In this document: one piece after another, positions 40,297 through 49,112 of the stretch | How the letters are laid out: each line of letters begins with the position of its first letter | Position numbering within the stretch: the stretch's first letter is position 1 | Source of the DNA: a candidate division WOR-3 bacterium | Lineage (GTDB): Bacteria > Hydrothermota > Hydrothermia > Hydrothermales > JAJRUZ01 | Length of the DNA: 64,000 bases | Assembly (NCBI GenBank): GCA_039803925.1 | Contig: JBDRZL010000001.1 | Coordinates: 108,800-172,799 of the forward strand | Reading direction: 5' to 3' | Translations under genes and position numbers: made by a program | Notes under the pieces: generated by a model | The model's database searches: none | Seen by the model: the letters and a program-made list of their open reading frames with translations, nothing else | What the model was told of the DNA's origin: nothing

Positions 40297-42785
40297 TGGA
40301 ATTAACTCCTCTTTTAAAGCAATATCATAAAATCAAAAAGGAGTATTCTAAAGAACTTCTTTTTTTCAGAATGGGAGATTTTTATGAGCTATTTTATGAG
40401 GATGCGAAAATAGCTGCAAAGGAACTTTCAATAACATTAACTTCTAAACCTTTTGGTAAAAATTTAAGAGTTCCACTTGCAGGAGTTCCTGTTAAGGCTG
40501 CTGAAAGTTATATAAAGGAATTATTAAAAAAAGGCTACAGTGTCGCTATTTGTGAGCAGGTTGAAGAAGGAAAGGAACTTATGTTAAGAGAAGTTGTTGA
40601 AGTTTTAACACCTGGAACTGTTACTTTACCCTCTTTGCTTTCACCAGACCAAAATATTTTTATATTATCTTTATATCCCTATGATAAGTTCTTCGGAGTC
40701 GCTTATGCTGATATCACTACAGGTGAGCTTAGGGCAGGTCTCTTGGAAAAGGATGATTTTTATAATTTCATTTACAGTTTAAAACCCAAAGAAGTTCTTG
40801 TTCCTCAAGATTTTGAATTAAATGGTTTTATAACAACTACCTTTGATAAAAATCTTTATAGTATTGATACTGCTGAAGAAAGAGTAAAAAATTTTTTTGG
40901 AGTAAATAGTGTAGAAGGTTTTGGTTTAAAAAAGGACAATAGCTTAATTAGCCTTTCTCATTTACTTGATTATCTTGTTATTAAAAAAAAATCAGGGCTG
41001 GAGCATTTAAGACTTAAGGTTCTTGAAAGAGGAGATTTTCTAATTCTTGATTCCATTACAATTAAAAATCTTGAAATAGTAGATAAAATTCACCCTGAAA
41101 GTAAATCCTTATTTGAAGTAATCAATTTTACAAAAACAGGAATGGGAGCAAGACTTTTAAAAAAAAGTCTTCTCTTTCCCTTACAAAATAAAGAAAAAAT
41201 TGAAAAAAGATATGAAGCTGTTAAAGAACTTGTTGAAAAACCTTTTTTAAGAAAAACAATCTCTGAAATTTTATCAGATTTTATAGATTTTGAAAGAGTT
41301 CTATCAAGAATTGTAAAACTTAAAGCACCCCCATCAGAGGTTTATAAACTTTCAAACAATTTTTTTGAATTAGCAAAACTTAAAGAAGCTCTTTCAACCT
41401 GCACGAGTAAATTATTACTTGAAATATATGATAATTTACACGATTTAAGTAATTTAGCAAATCTCATTCAAACCTATTTAAAAGATAATCCTTCAAATCC
41501 CGGTGAAGGTAATTGTATCAGAGGGGGTATTTCAGAAGAACTGGATGAACTTTTAGAATTAAAAAATAACTCAGCAAAAAAATTAAAAGAAATAGAAGAA
41601 AGAGAGAAAGAAAGAACAGGTATTCCTAATCTCAAGGTTAAATACAATCAGGTAATGGGTTTTTTTATAGAAGTAACAAAATCCTATTTAGACCGTGTTC
41701 CATCAGACTATATCAGAAAACAAACCTTGACCCAGGCAGAAAGATTTGTTACAGAGGAGTTAAAGAATCTTGAAGTAAAAATACTTTCAGCAGAGGAAAG
41801 AATAAAAGAAATTGAAAATTATCTTTATGAAGAGCTTTTAAAAAAAATTAAAGATGAAAAGGATAAAATACTTGATATTTCTGAGAATATTGCTTTGCTT
41901 GACCTTTTGCTCTGTTTCTCAGAAGTTGCAATAAAATTCAATTACAAAAAACCTGAAATAACCCATGAAAAAGAAATTATATTAAAAAATTCAAGGCATC
42001 CTGTTGTTGAGCATACAGTATCTGAATTTGTTCCTAATGACATAGTTATCACACCTGATAAATTTTTTGTTTTAATAACAGGACCAAATATGGGTGGCAA
42101 ATCGACCTTTATAAGACAGGTTGCTTTATGTGTTATACTTGCTCATGCAGGGTCCTTTATACCTGCTGAGGAAGCAAGGATTGGTCTTGTTGATAGAATT
42201 TTTACACGGATTGGAGCATCAGATGATGTGGCAAGAGGTATCTCAACATTTTATGCTGAAATGCTTGAAGTAGCCCAGATTTTAAATAATGCTACAGAGA
42301 AAAGTTTAATTTTACTTGACGAGATTGGAAGGGGGACTTCAACCTATGATGGACTCAGTATTGCCTGGGCTGTTTCTGAGGATATAATAAAGAGAATTAA
42401 GGCAAGAACACTTTTTGCCACTCATTATCATGAGCTCACAACACTCGCAGAGAATTATACTGAAATTAAAAATTTATATACCCAAGTAAAAGAATGGAAA
42501 GGTGAGGTTATTTTTTTGAGAAAAATACTTGAAGGTTCAATGGATAGAAGCTACGGAATTTATGTTGCAAAACTTGCTGGAATACCTAAACATGTGGTGG
42601 AAAGAGCAAGGGAAATTTTACAGAATTTAGAAAGTAAAAGAAAGATACTTAAATTTAATAAAAAACAGCTTGAACTTTTTGAAAAACCCGATACTTTAAG
42701 GGAATTTATTGAAAAAATAAATCCTGATGAGATTTCTCCCAAAGAAGCACTTGAGATTATTTATAAATTAAAAAGTTTAAAATAA
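40296..42785 (+). CDS. mutS: DNA mismatch repair protein MutS
   Basis: Recognises mismatches and recruits repair. 829 residues: mismatch-binding domain with the Phe-x-Glu wedge in LFFRMGDFYELFYED (about 22-36), connector, lever/clamp (about 270-545, including EGNCIRGGISEELDELLELK), then ATPase with Walker A GPNMGGKSTFIRQ (about 596), Walker B LILLDEIGRGTSTYDG (about 668) and the ATHYHELT signature. Shows the MutS1 layout. No mutL nearby. Follows lapB by TAATG overlap; a 4-bp hairpin after its stop is too weak to call a terminator. Confidence 0.96.
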   Translation: MELTPLLKQYHKIKKEYSKELLFFRMGDFYELFYEDAKIAAKELSITLTSKPFGKNLRVPLAGVPVKAAESYIKELLKKGYSVAICEQVEEGKELMLREVVEVLTPGTVTLPSLLSPDQNIFILSLYPYDKFFGVAYADITTGELRAGLLEKDDFYNFIYSLKPKEVLVPQDFELNGFITTTFDKNLYSIDTAEERVKNFFGVNSVEGFGLKKDNSLISLSHLLDYLVIKKKSGLEHLRLKVLERGDFLILDSITIKNLEIVDKIHPESKSLFEVINFTKTGMGARLLKKSLLFPLQNKEKIEKRYEAVKELVEKPFLRKTISEILSDFIDFERVLSRIVKLKAPPSEVYKLSNNFFELAKLKEALSTCTSKLLLEIYDNLHDLSNLANLIQTYLKDNPSNPGEGNCIRGGISEELDELLELKNNSAKKLKEIEEREKERTGIPNLKVKYNQVMGFFIEVTKSYLDRVPSDYIRKQTLTQAERFVTEELKNLEVKILSAEERIKEIENYLYEELLKKIKDEKDKILDISENIALLDLLLCFSEVAIKFNYKKPEITHEKEIILKNSRHPVVEHTVSEFVPNDIVITPDKFFVLITGPNMGGKSTFIRQVALCVILAHAGSFIPAEEARIGLVDRIFTRIGASDDVARGISTFYAEMLEVAQILNNATEKSLILLDEIGRGTSTYDGLSIAWAVSEDIIKRIKARTLFATHYHELTTLAENYTEIKNLYTQVKEWKGEVIFLRKILEGSMDRSYGIYVAKLAGIPKHVVERAREILQNLESKRKILKFNKKQLELFEKPDTLREFIEKINPDEISPKEALEIIYKLKSLK

Positions 42786-42816
42786 GGTTCAAACCCTTTT
42801 TTCTTTATTTATTTAG

Positions 42817-43806
42817 ATGAAAATAAAAGATATAGCAGAAATTTTAAATGGTAAAATTTTAGGTGATCCAGAATTAGATATAAAAGGAGTTTTACCCCCT
42901 GAAAGTAATAAGGAGGACTATATTTCCGTAGTCTATGAGAAAAAATACGAAGGGAAAAAATTTTATGCTGTTGTGACAAAGGAGGATTTCCTTAAGAACC
43001 TTAAATTTAAATCAGCAATAATTGTTGATAATCCCAAGGAAAAGCTTATTAAACTTTTAAGTTTATTTGAGGAAAAAGAAGAAGAAAGATTTCTTATTCA
43101 TGAAACATCAATCATTTCAAAAGATGCTGAGATTGAAAGGGATGTTTATATTGGTCCATATTGTGTTATTGAAAAAAATGTAAAAATAAAAAGGGGGGCC
43201 AAACTTTTAGCCTTTGTTTATGTTGGAAAAAATTCTTTTATTGATGAAAACACGATTATTTATCCTTTTGTTTCAATAGAAAAAAATGTGAAAATAGGAA
43301 AAAGATGTATTATCCATTCAGGAACAGTTCTTGGTTCAGATGGTTTTGGTTATGAAAAAATAGGAGAAAAAATTTTAAAAATTCCTCAAATTGGCTTTGT
43401 TCATATAGATGATGATGTAGAAATAGGTGCAAATGTTTGTGTTGACAGGGCTGTAATGGGAGAAACTTATATAGGGAAGGAGGTCAAAATTGATAACCTC
43501 TGTCAGATTGCTCACAATGTAAAAATTAATGAAAGGACAATAATTGCCTCACAGACAGGTATAGCAGGAAGTTCTGAAATTGGGAAAGATTGTTTGATAG
43601 CAGGTCAGGTTGGTATAAAAGACCATGTAAAAATAGGTGATAGAGTTATTCTGACAGCACAAACAGGTGTGAGTAAGGATATTCCTGATGATAAAATTTA
43701 TTCAGGTTATTTTGCAAGAGAACACAAACTTGTCTTAAAGGCTATGAATATACTGTATGAGTTACCACTTTACTGGGAAAAATTAAAAAAACTCGTGAAG
43801 GAATAA
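42817..43806 (+). CDS. lpxD: UDP-3-O-acylglucosamine N-acyltransferase
   Basis: Third step of lipid A synthesis; adds the second acyl chain. 329 residues: N-terminal uridine-binding domain (about 1-95), then left-handed beta-helix hexapeptides ([39 protein letters not shown]) with the catalytic His in [17 protein letters not shown] (about 230-246) and a C-terminal helix. The GSDGFGY motif is typical of LpxD. This is strong evidence for an LPS-bearing outer membrane. Other lpx genes are not in the window. Confidence 0.94.
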   Translation: MKIKDIAEILNGKILGDPELDIKGVLPPESNKEDYISVVYEKKYEGKKFYAVVTKEDFLKNLKFKSAIIVDNPKEKLIKLLSLFEEKEEERFLIHETSIISKDAEIERDVYIGPYCVIEKNVKIKRGAKLLAFVYVGKNSFIDENTIIYPFVSIEKNVKIGKRCIIHSGTVLGSDGFGYEKIGEKILKIPQIGFVHIDDDVEIGANVCVDRAVMGETYIGKEVKIDNLCQIAHNVKINERTIIASQTGIAGSSEIGKDCLIAGQVGIKDHVKIGDRVILTAQTGVSKDIPDDKIYSGYFAREHKLVLKAMNILYELPLYWEKLKKLVKE

Positions 43807-43812
43807 ATTGTC

Positions 43813-43842
43813 TTGAATATTTAAGCTTTTGAAAATTATAAT
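43813..43842 (+). promoter_or_regulatory. Leaderless-type promoter of the mgtC gene
   Basis: TTGAAT (43813-43818), 18-base spacer, TATAAT (43837-43842), 6 bases to ATG at 43849. The whole promoter fits in the 42-base gap after lpxD. Confidence 0.65.
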
Positions 43843-43848
43843 TTTTAC

Positions 43849-44271
43849 ATGAAAGAAAATGAGATTTTGATGAGGCTTTTTGTTTCTTTTATTCTTTCAG
43901 GTATTATAGGTCTTGAAAGAGAATTATCGGGTAAACTTGCAGGTTTAAGAACGCATATTTTAGTTGGACTTGGTTCAACCGTTTATGCTCTTGTTTCAAT
44001 TCTTGTAAATTCACAAAGTGGAACTGTTGATCCTTCAAGAGTTGCGGCTCAGGTTGTTTCAGGTATAGGTTTTATAGGAGCAGGAGCAATTTTCAGGGAT
44101 GAAGATAAAATAAGAGGTTTAACAACAGCTTCAGATATATGGGTGATGGGAGCTATTGGGCTTTCTATAGGTCTTGGTTATTTTATTATGGCTCTTATTA
44201 CGACTTTTCTGGTTTTAATAGTTCTAATTGGTGGAGCATGGGTTGAAAAAAAGGCTTTAAGAACAAAATGA
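43849..44271 (+). CDS. MgtC/SapB family membrane protein
   Basis: 140-residue protein equal to the membrane domain of MgtC: helices at about 8-20, 32-50, 63-83 and 97-130, with GIIGLERELSGKLAGLRTHI (about 19-38) and GFIGAGAIFRDEDKIRGLTTA (about 76-96), both hallmark segments. The C-terminal ACT-like domain of Salmonella MgtC is absent, as in many homologues. Related to magnesium limitation and ATP synthase control in pathogens; role here unknown. Overlaps nuoH by 4 bases. Confidence 0.88.
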   Translation: MKENEILMRLFVSFILSGIIGLERELSGKLAGLRTHILVGLGSTVYALVSILVNSQSGTVDPSRVAAQVVSGIGFIGAGAIFRDEDKIRGLTTASDIWVMGAIGLSIGLGYFIMALITTFLVLIVLIGGAWVEKKALRTK

Positions 44272-45215
44272 TTGATATTATTTTAAAAGGAACTTTATAC
44301 CTTATTGTTTTAACAGGAATTGCTGCATATCTTACATATTTTGAAAGAAAGTTACTTGCTTATTTTCAGGATAGAATAGGTCCAAATAGAGCAGGACCGA
44401 AAGGAATATTGCAACCCCTTGCAGATGCAATAAAATTATTTTTTAAAGAAGATATAACCCCTTCAAAAGTCACTTCTAAGTTCCTATATTTTTTAGCACC
44501 AATTTTAACAGCCACTTTTGCTATTGCTCCATTTTTTCTAATTCCCCTTTCTCCTTCAGGTCCTTTTCCTGATATAAATCTTTCCCTTTTACTTATAGTA
44601 ATTTTATCCTCAATAGGACTTTATGGTGTTGTATTTGGTGGTTATTCTTCAGCCAGTAAATACTCTGTTATTGGAGGAATTAGAGGAGCTCTTATGCTTT
44701 TTTCTTTTGAAACAGCACTTTTAATTACTATTTTGAGTGTTGCTTATCAGGCTGGAAGCTTATCTTTAAGAGAAATTGTTGAGGCTCAAAAAATTCCCTT
44801 TATTTTTCCTCAGTTTATAGGTTTTTTAATTTTTATAATTACTGGTTTTATGGAAACAAAGAGACTTCCTTTTGATATTCCAGAGGCAGAATCAGAATTA
44901 ACAGGAGGATTTCATACAGAATACAGTTCGCTTAAATTTGCTTTTTTCTTTCTCGGTGAGTACCTTCATATACTCCTTGTTTCATCTCTTATAGTTACCT
45001 TTTATCTGGGGGGATGGAAATTTTTCTTTTTACCTTCTTTTATTGGATTTATTTTAAAGGTAATTCCCTTTGTTTTCTTCTTCATATGGGTAAGAGCTTC
45101 CCTTCCAAGATTTAGATTTACCGATGCTCTTGAAATTGGGTGGAAAATTTTGTTACCCCTTTCATTTTTGAATTTTTTAATAACCCTCTTATGGGAATCA
45201 TTAAAGGGAGGTTAA
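44268..45215 (+). CDS. nuoH: NADH-quinone oxidoreductase subunit H-like protein
   Basis: Membrane subunit of complex I or a related membrane-bound hydrogenase that links the peripheral arm with the quinone site. 315 residues, about eight helices, with YFERKLLAYFQDRIGPNRAG (about 25-44), PKGILQPLADAIKLFFKEDI, the acidic loop PFDIPEAESELTGGFHTEYS (about 203-222) and the closing RASLPRFRFTDALEIGWK. These are NuoH landmarks. No other Nuo or hydrogenase genes adjoin, so it is an orphan in this window. Confidence 0.87.
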   Translation: MIDIILKGTLYLIVLTGIAAYLTYFERKLLAYFQDRIGPNRAGPKGILQPLADAIKLFFKEDITPSKVTSKFLYFLAPILTATFAIAPFFLIPLSPSGPFPDINLSLLLIVILSSIGLYGVVFGGYSSASKYSVIGGIRGALMLFSFETALLITILSVAYQAGSLSLREIVEAQKIPFIFPQFIGFLIFIITGFMETKRLPFDIPEAESELTGGFHTEYSSLKFAFFFLGEYLHILLVSSLIVTFYLGGWKFFFLPSFIGFILKVIPFVFFFIWVRASLPRFRFTDALEIGWKILLPLSFLNFLITLLWESLKGG

Positions 45216-45218
45216 AAA

Positions 45219-45947
45219 ATGCTTGAAAATAAAATTGCAATTGTTACAGGTGCAAGTGATGGAATAGGAAAAAGTATAGCAATTTCTTTTTCAAAATATG
45301 GTGCAAAAGTTATAGGAGTGGGTAGAAATGAAGATAAATTAAAAGAAGTTTTTGAAAATATTAAAGAAGGTTACTATATTAAATGTGACCTTTCCAAAAA
45401 AGAAGAAATGGATAAATTCGTAGAAGAAATAAAAAGTAAAGAAGAAAGAATTGATATTCTTGTTAATAATGCAGGAATAACAAAAGATAATTTATTATTA
45501 AGATTAAAAGATGAAGATTTTAATGAAATTATTAATGTAAATTTAAAGTCAATTTTTATTCTTTCAAGGGAGATTTCAAAATTGATGATAAAAGAAAAAA
45601 GGGGAGTGATAATAAATATTTCTTCTGTTGTTGGTTTAACAGGTAATGCTGGTCAGAGCATTTATTCTCTGACAAAATCAGGAATTATTGGTTTTACAAA
45701 ATCTCTTGCAAAAGAACTGGGAGGAAGAAACATAAGAGTCATAGCAGTTGCTCCTGGATACATTGAAACTAAAATGACTGAAAACCTACCTGAAGAAATA
45801 AAGAAAAGATACCTTGAAAGTATACCTTTGAAAAGAGCAGGAAAACCTGAAGAAGTTGCAGAACTTGTTTCATTTCTTGCGTCGGATAAAGCAAGTTATA
45901 TAACTGGAACCTGTATCGTAATAGATGGAGGAATGTCAGGATTTTGA
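45219..45947 (+). CDS. fabG: 3-oxoacyl-[acyl-carrier-protein] reductase
   Basis: NADPH-dependent reductase of fatty acid elongation, short-chain dehydrogenase fold. 242 residues: TGASDGIGKSIA nucleotide loop (about 10-21), NNAGIT (about 86), catalytic Ser in NISSVVGLTGNAGQ (about 135) and Tyr/Lys in YSLTKSG (about 150), plus a PGYIETKMTE loop. Strong GGGAGG Shine-Dalgarno before the ATG. It stands away from other fab genes; other SDR substrates cannot be excluded. One base separates it from the next start. Confidence 0.88.
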   Translation: MLENKIAIVTGASDGIGKSIAISFSKYGAKVIGVGRNEDKLKEVFENIKEGYYIKCDLSKKEEMDKFVEEIKSKEERIDILVNNAGITKDNLLLRLKDEDFNEIINVNLKSIFILSREISKLMIKEKRGVIINISSVVGLTGNAGQSIYSLTKSGIIGFTKSLAKELGGRNIRVIAVAPGYIETKMTENLPEEIKKRYLESIPLKRAGKPEEVAELVSFLASDKASYITGTCIVIDGGMSGF

Positions 45948-45948
45948 A

Positions 45949-47169
45949 ATGATTATCAAATTTTTGTTAATTTCACAATACCTTCTTATCCCGATGGATG
46001 AAACCCAGACAGACCATTTAAAAGCCTACGGGGTAGTTTACAGGAGTTTACAAAAGGGAATTAATTTTGACTGGCTTCTAAATTATAGGGGTGGGTCCTT
46101 TATGGCTGAATATTCAAAGGAAGTTGAGGATGAGTGTTTACAGAATTCTGTTTATTACGAAATAATTTCAAGCACAAAAGCATCAAATATTTATTCCTTT
46201 ATTGAGGAAAATAACATGAATGCTTTAAGACTTGAAGTAGCACCTAAACTTGCTGTTTATGCACCGCCATACACAGAACCCTGGGACGATGCTGTTGAAC
46301 TTGTTTTAAAATATGCAAATGTTCCCTATGAGAGAATCTGGGATAATGATATACTTGAAGGTAAACTCGAAAAATATGACTGGCTCCATTTGCATCATGA
46401 AGATTTTGCAGGAATGTATGGAAAATTTGAAGTTCCCTATGGTAATGCACCTTGGTATAAAACGATGAAAGAAAAGGATAATGAAGTTGCGAAAAAGTAT
46501 GGATTTAAAAATGGACCTCTTATGAAACAGAAAGTAGCAATAAAAATAAAGGAGTATGTTGAAAATGGTGGTTTTCTATTTTCTATGTGTTCAGGTCCTA
46601 TTACCCTTGATGTAGCTCTTGCTTCAATCGGTTTTGATATATGGGATGTTCCTTATGATGGTGATGGTTATGACCCTTTAGCGAATGAAAAATTGATTTT
46701 TAGTAATACACTTGCTTTTAAGGATTTTAAAATTTATATGAGTTATTTAAATGAGGAAGTATCTGATATAGATGTTACACAGGAAGCAGATAAAAGAGGA
46801 CCTGATGTATGTTTTAAACTTTTTGAGTTTTCAGCAAAATATGATCCTGTTCCTACACTATTGACTCAGAATCATGTTAATTGTATAAAAGAATTTCTTG
46901 GAAGGGACACTGGTTTTAGAAAGAATAAATTAAAATCAAATGTGGTTGTTCTTGCTGAGGTGGAAGGAACTGATGAAGCAAAATATATTTATTCAAATTT
47001 TGGAAAGGGTTTTTTTACTTATTATGGAGGGCATGACCCTGAAGATTTTAAGCATTTTGTTGGTGATCCACCAACAGATTTATCAAAACATAAAAATTCC
47101 CCTGGTTATAGACTTATTTTAAATAACATATTATTTCCTGCTGCTCAACCTCAGAAATTGAAAACATAA
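45949..47169 (+). CDS. Conserved protein of unknown function (family often mislabelled asparagine synthetase B)
   Basis: From the ATG at 45949, one base after fabG, the protein has 406 residues; the open frame extends 24 bases further into fabG but that is less likely. A hydrophobic start runs into LLIPMDETQTDHLKAYG. Distinct segments: DWLLNYRGGSFM (about 45), APPYTEPWDDAVELVLKYAN (about 105), DWLHLHHEDFAGMYG (about 140) and GGFLFSMCSGPITLDVALA (about 205), the last like a strand-turn-helix with a Cys as in class I amidotransferase-like folds. I recall similar proteins in Bacteroidetes labelled asparagine synthetase B, but no N-terminal Cys nucleophile or PP-loop is visible, so that name is unsupported. 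Confidence 0.6.
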   Translation: MIIKFLLISQYLLIPMDETQTDHLKAYGVVYRSLQKGINFDWLLNYRGGSFMAEYSKEVEDECLQNSVYYEIISSTKASNIYSFIEENNMNALRLEVAPKLAVYAPPYTEPWDDAVELVLKYANVPYERIWDNDILEGKLEKYDWLHLHHEDFAGMYGKFEVPYGNAPWYKTMKEKDNEVAKKYGFKNGPLMKQKVAIKIKEYVENGGFLFSMCSGPITLDVALASIGFDIWDVPYDGDGYDPLANEKLIFSNTLAFKDFKIYMSYLNEEVSDIDVTQEADKRGPDVCFKLFEFSAKYDPVPTLLTQNHVNCIKEFLGRDTGFRKNKLKSNVVVLAEVEGTDEAKYIYSNFGKGFFTYYGGHDPEDFKHFVGDPPTDLSKHKNSPGYRLILNNILFPAAQPQKLKT

Positions 47170-48005
47170 TTTCAGGGATTTTTGATTCAAAAGAGTGGAG
47201 AGATTGTTTTTATATTTTTAAGAATAAAAATTGGGTATGGATTGGAGATGAGGATAAGGGATTCTGGGCACTTGAAACAAAAAAATTTTTATTTAGAATT
47301 TACGAATCGGGATGGAAGGGGACATATCTTGTAGGAAAAAATTTGAAAGATGAAAAACCTGAAAATTTTTTGAAAAATTTTAAAAAATTCACCTTAAAAA
47401 TTGTTATAACAGATTATTACAGATTATTTAAAGAGAGTAAGGTTTTTAAAACAAAATGGGAAAAAGCTTACATTTTACAGAGAAAAGAAGAAGATGAGAT
47501 TTTTAAAGGATATAAAAAAACTTTAAGGGAAGATATTAGAAGGGCAAAAAAGAATAATTTAATTTTCAGGGAATTGAGTGAAAAAGACCTTAAGAATTTT
47601 TATGATATTTATTTATTTACTTTTAGAAAAATTAGAGCAAAACCTTTACCTTTTTCTTTTATAGAAAATTTATATAAAAAATTAAAGAATTCAAATTTAT
47701 CAAATTTTTATGGTGTTTTTAAGGATGATAAACTTTTTTCTGCTCTTATTGTTCTTTATCCTGATGAAAAGACGGTTCTTGCTTTTATTCAGGGAACATC
47801 AGGAGAAGGTTATCATTTAAATGCCTCTCCTTTTCTTTTTCATAACGCAATTTTATATGAGTTTAAAAAAGGAAGAGAAATTTTTTCCTTTGGGGCAGTT
47901 CCTGAAAAAAAAGAATCACTTATTTTCTTTAAAGAGAGATTTGGAGCAGAGGAGTATAGTTATCCTGTTTACTTATGGTATAATCCCTGGTATGTGGAAG
48001 AGTAA
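47169..48005 (+). CDS. FemAB/GNAT-like acyltransferase, start codon apparently ATT
   Basis: Likely peptidoglycan-bridge or lipid-linked aminoacyl/acyl transferase of the GNAT superfamily. The core (GYKKTLREDIRRAKKNN, later FYGVFKDDKLFSALIVLYPD, HLNASPFLFHNAILYEFKKG, FSFGAVPEKKESLIFFKERF) is clearly FemAB-like. In frame, the coding pattern continues upstream of the TTG at 47343 for about 58 residues (SKEWRDCFYIF, DKGFWALETKKFLFRIYESG) up to the previous stop, with no ATG, GTG or TTG. An ATT at 47169 overlaps that stop as TAATT, where neighbours use TAATG. So either ATT is the start, translation begins at TTG 47343 as a truncated form, or the gene lost its start. Confidence 0.6.
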   Translation: MSGIFDSKEWRDCFYIFKNKNWVWIGDEDKGFWALETKKFLFRIYESGWKGTYLVGKNLKDEKPENFLKNFKKFTLKIVITDYYRLFKESKVFKTKWEKAYILQRKEEDEIFKGYKKTLREDIRRAKKNNLIFRELSEKDLKNFYDIYLFTFRKIRAKPLPFSFIENLYKKLKNSNLSNFYGVFKDDKLFSALIVLYPDEKTVLAFIQGTSGEGYHLNASPFLFHNAILYEFKKGREIFSFGAVPEKKESLIFFKERFGAEEYSYPVYLWYNPWYVEE

Positions 48006-48242
48006 AATTTTAAGGTCAATTTTTTTAAGATATTCTATTTTAAGCAAAATAGTGCTTTGGGTTTGATAAGATTTTTAATATTAGAGAGGTGCTTTTGGAG
48101 TTTAGAAGAATTGTGGTATATTTTAAGAAATTTTTTATCTAACAATTTTTATTTTATCAGAATCAAGCATGTCTTCACTCAATTGAGAAGAAAAATTAAA
48201 AACAAAATGAAGAATGGTTTTCAAAAAACATTATTTAACATT
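48006..48242 (+). other. Intergenic region with no recognised feature
   Basis: 237 AT-rich bases between the FemAB-like stop and the end of the nucleotidyltransferase gene. Frames are open by chance in places but give no recognisable product; no hairpin-plus-T terminator, repeat or promoter stands out. It may be degraded coding sequence. Confidence 0.4.
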
Positions 48243-48632
48243 TCACTTTCTGTTAAGGATGTCACTTTCATTTTTCAATTCTTTTAGATTACAAAGCCAT
48301 TTGCTAAAATAAGAAAATTCTTTAAAATCCTCTACTTTATATAAAATGATACCACTTTTAATTACCTCATCTATAATTCTATTTTTATTATTAACTAAAG
48401 AAAAGAGCTCTTCTATTGTATAAGGAAATACATCCATACTTATTCCAATGCCTGTTGGGATAAAATGAGGAATTCTTTCATGAAATTTCATATTTGATTT
48501 TTTTAAAATAATAAGTATATCTGCATCGCTTGCTGGGGTTTTTTCTCCTTTTGCAAGAGAACCAAAAAGCACAACTGCAAAAATATTTTCATCCTTAGAG
48601 AGCTTTTTAGCCCATTCTTTAAGATTTTCCAA
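48243..48632 (-). CDS. MNT-type minimal nucleotidyltransferase
   Basis: 129-residue protein of the DNA polymerase beta-like nucleotidyltransferase superfamily, the usual partner of HEPN proteins in toxin-antitoxin modules. The active-site motif GSLAKGEKTPASDADILI (about 24-41) has the G-S and the D-x-D metal ligands. A third acidic residue may be in ISMDVFPYT. The TTG start is 12 bases downstream of the HEPN stop, so the pair is cotranscribed. In such modules MNT adds AMP to HEPN; here HEPN is broken, so MNT may be free of its target. Confidence 0.82.
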   Translation of the reverse strand: MENLKEWAKKLSKDENIFAVVLFGSLAKGEKTPASDADILIILKKSNMKFHERIPHFIPTGIGISMDVFPYTIEELFSLVNNKNRIIDEVIKSGIILYKVEDFKEFSYFSKWLCNLKELKNESDILNRK

Positions 48633-48643
48633 TAATTTTTTTA

Positions 48644-49039
48644 CTATCTATCCGAAAGACCTTTACTGACACAGAAATCAATCACCTCCTCACATATTTT
48701 TATTGCTTATTTTGCTTCTTCTTCAGTATAAAACTTAAATGCAGGACCAGAAGGATGAGCATTAGGGTATTGTGTAGGGATATAATATTTATCAAGTTTT
48801 TTTGCCTTTTCAATCAGCTCCTTCTGTGGTTTTATCTCTTCAGGTAAATTTTAAAGTAACTCAGATACAGAATGACCCCAGGTTATAGAATTATATTTCA
48901 TATATAAACCTTTTACAGCCTTTTCAGCTGATTGTTGTGCTGCAAAACATGTCCATGAATAATCACCATTTTTTGAACTATTTTTAGCATGTTTTAAATC
49001 ATTTTTTGCATCTTCAAACCAGTCCTTTGCCCTGTTCAT
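48644..49039 (-). pseudogene. HEPN-domain gene interrupted by two in-frame TAA codons
   Basis: Reading one frame from ATG 49039 to TAG 48644-48646 gives about 131 residues of HEPN domain: RAKDWFEDAKNDLKHAKNSS, TCFAAQQSAEKAVKGLY, WGHSVSELL, then TAA (48851-48853), then LPEEIKPQKELIEKAKKLDK, YYIPTQYPNAHPSGPAFKF, YTEEEAK, TAA (48707-48709), AIKICEEVIDFCVSKGLSDR. Frame is kept throughout; only two codons are nonsense. The promoter (TTGTAA, 18 bases, TATAAT at 49072-49067) and an AAGGGAG Shine-Dalgarno remain. TAA ends many intact genes here, so recoding is unlikely. Forms a HEPN/MNT module with the following gene. Confidence 0.8.
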
Positions 49040-49066
49040 TTTCCTATTTTCTCCCTTAATTCATTA

Positions 49067-49072
49067 ATTATA
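49067..49072 (-). promoter_or_regulatory. -10 element of the HEPN/MNT pair
   Basis: TATAAT on the minus strand, with TTGTAA 18 bases upstream and a Shine-Dalgarno AAGGGAG between it and the ATG at 49039. Unlike the operon heads elsewhere, this unit has a leader of some 20 bases. Confidence 0.5.
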
Positions 49073-49112
49073 TCACACATTCATTTATCCTTACAAATTC
49101 TATATTAATTTT

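Noticed and set aside
42783..42803. Hairpin plus T-run after mutS as a terminator
   Set aside because: Only a 4-bp stem (AAGG/CCTT); too weak, and the following lpxD gene probably needs read-through.
48057..48287. Open frame of 76 codons in the gap after the FemAB-like gene
   Set aside because: TTG start, no recognisable motif, overlaps the real nucleotidyltransferase on the other strand.
48644..49039. Stop-codon recoding to explain the two TAA codons in the HEPN gene
   Set aside because: TAA ends many intact genes in the window and TGA and TAG are also used as stops, so a standard code applies.
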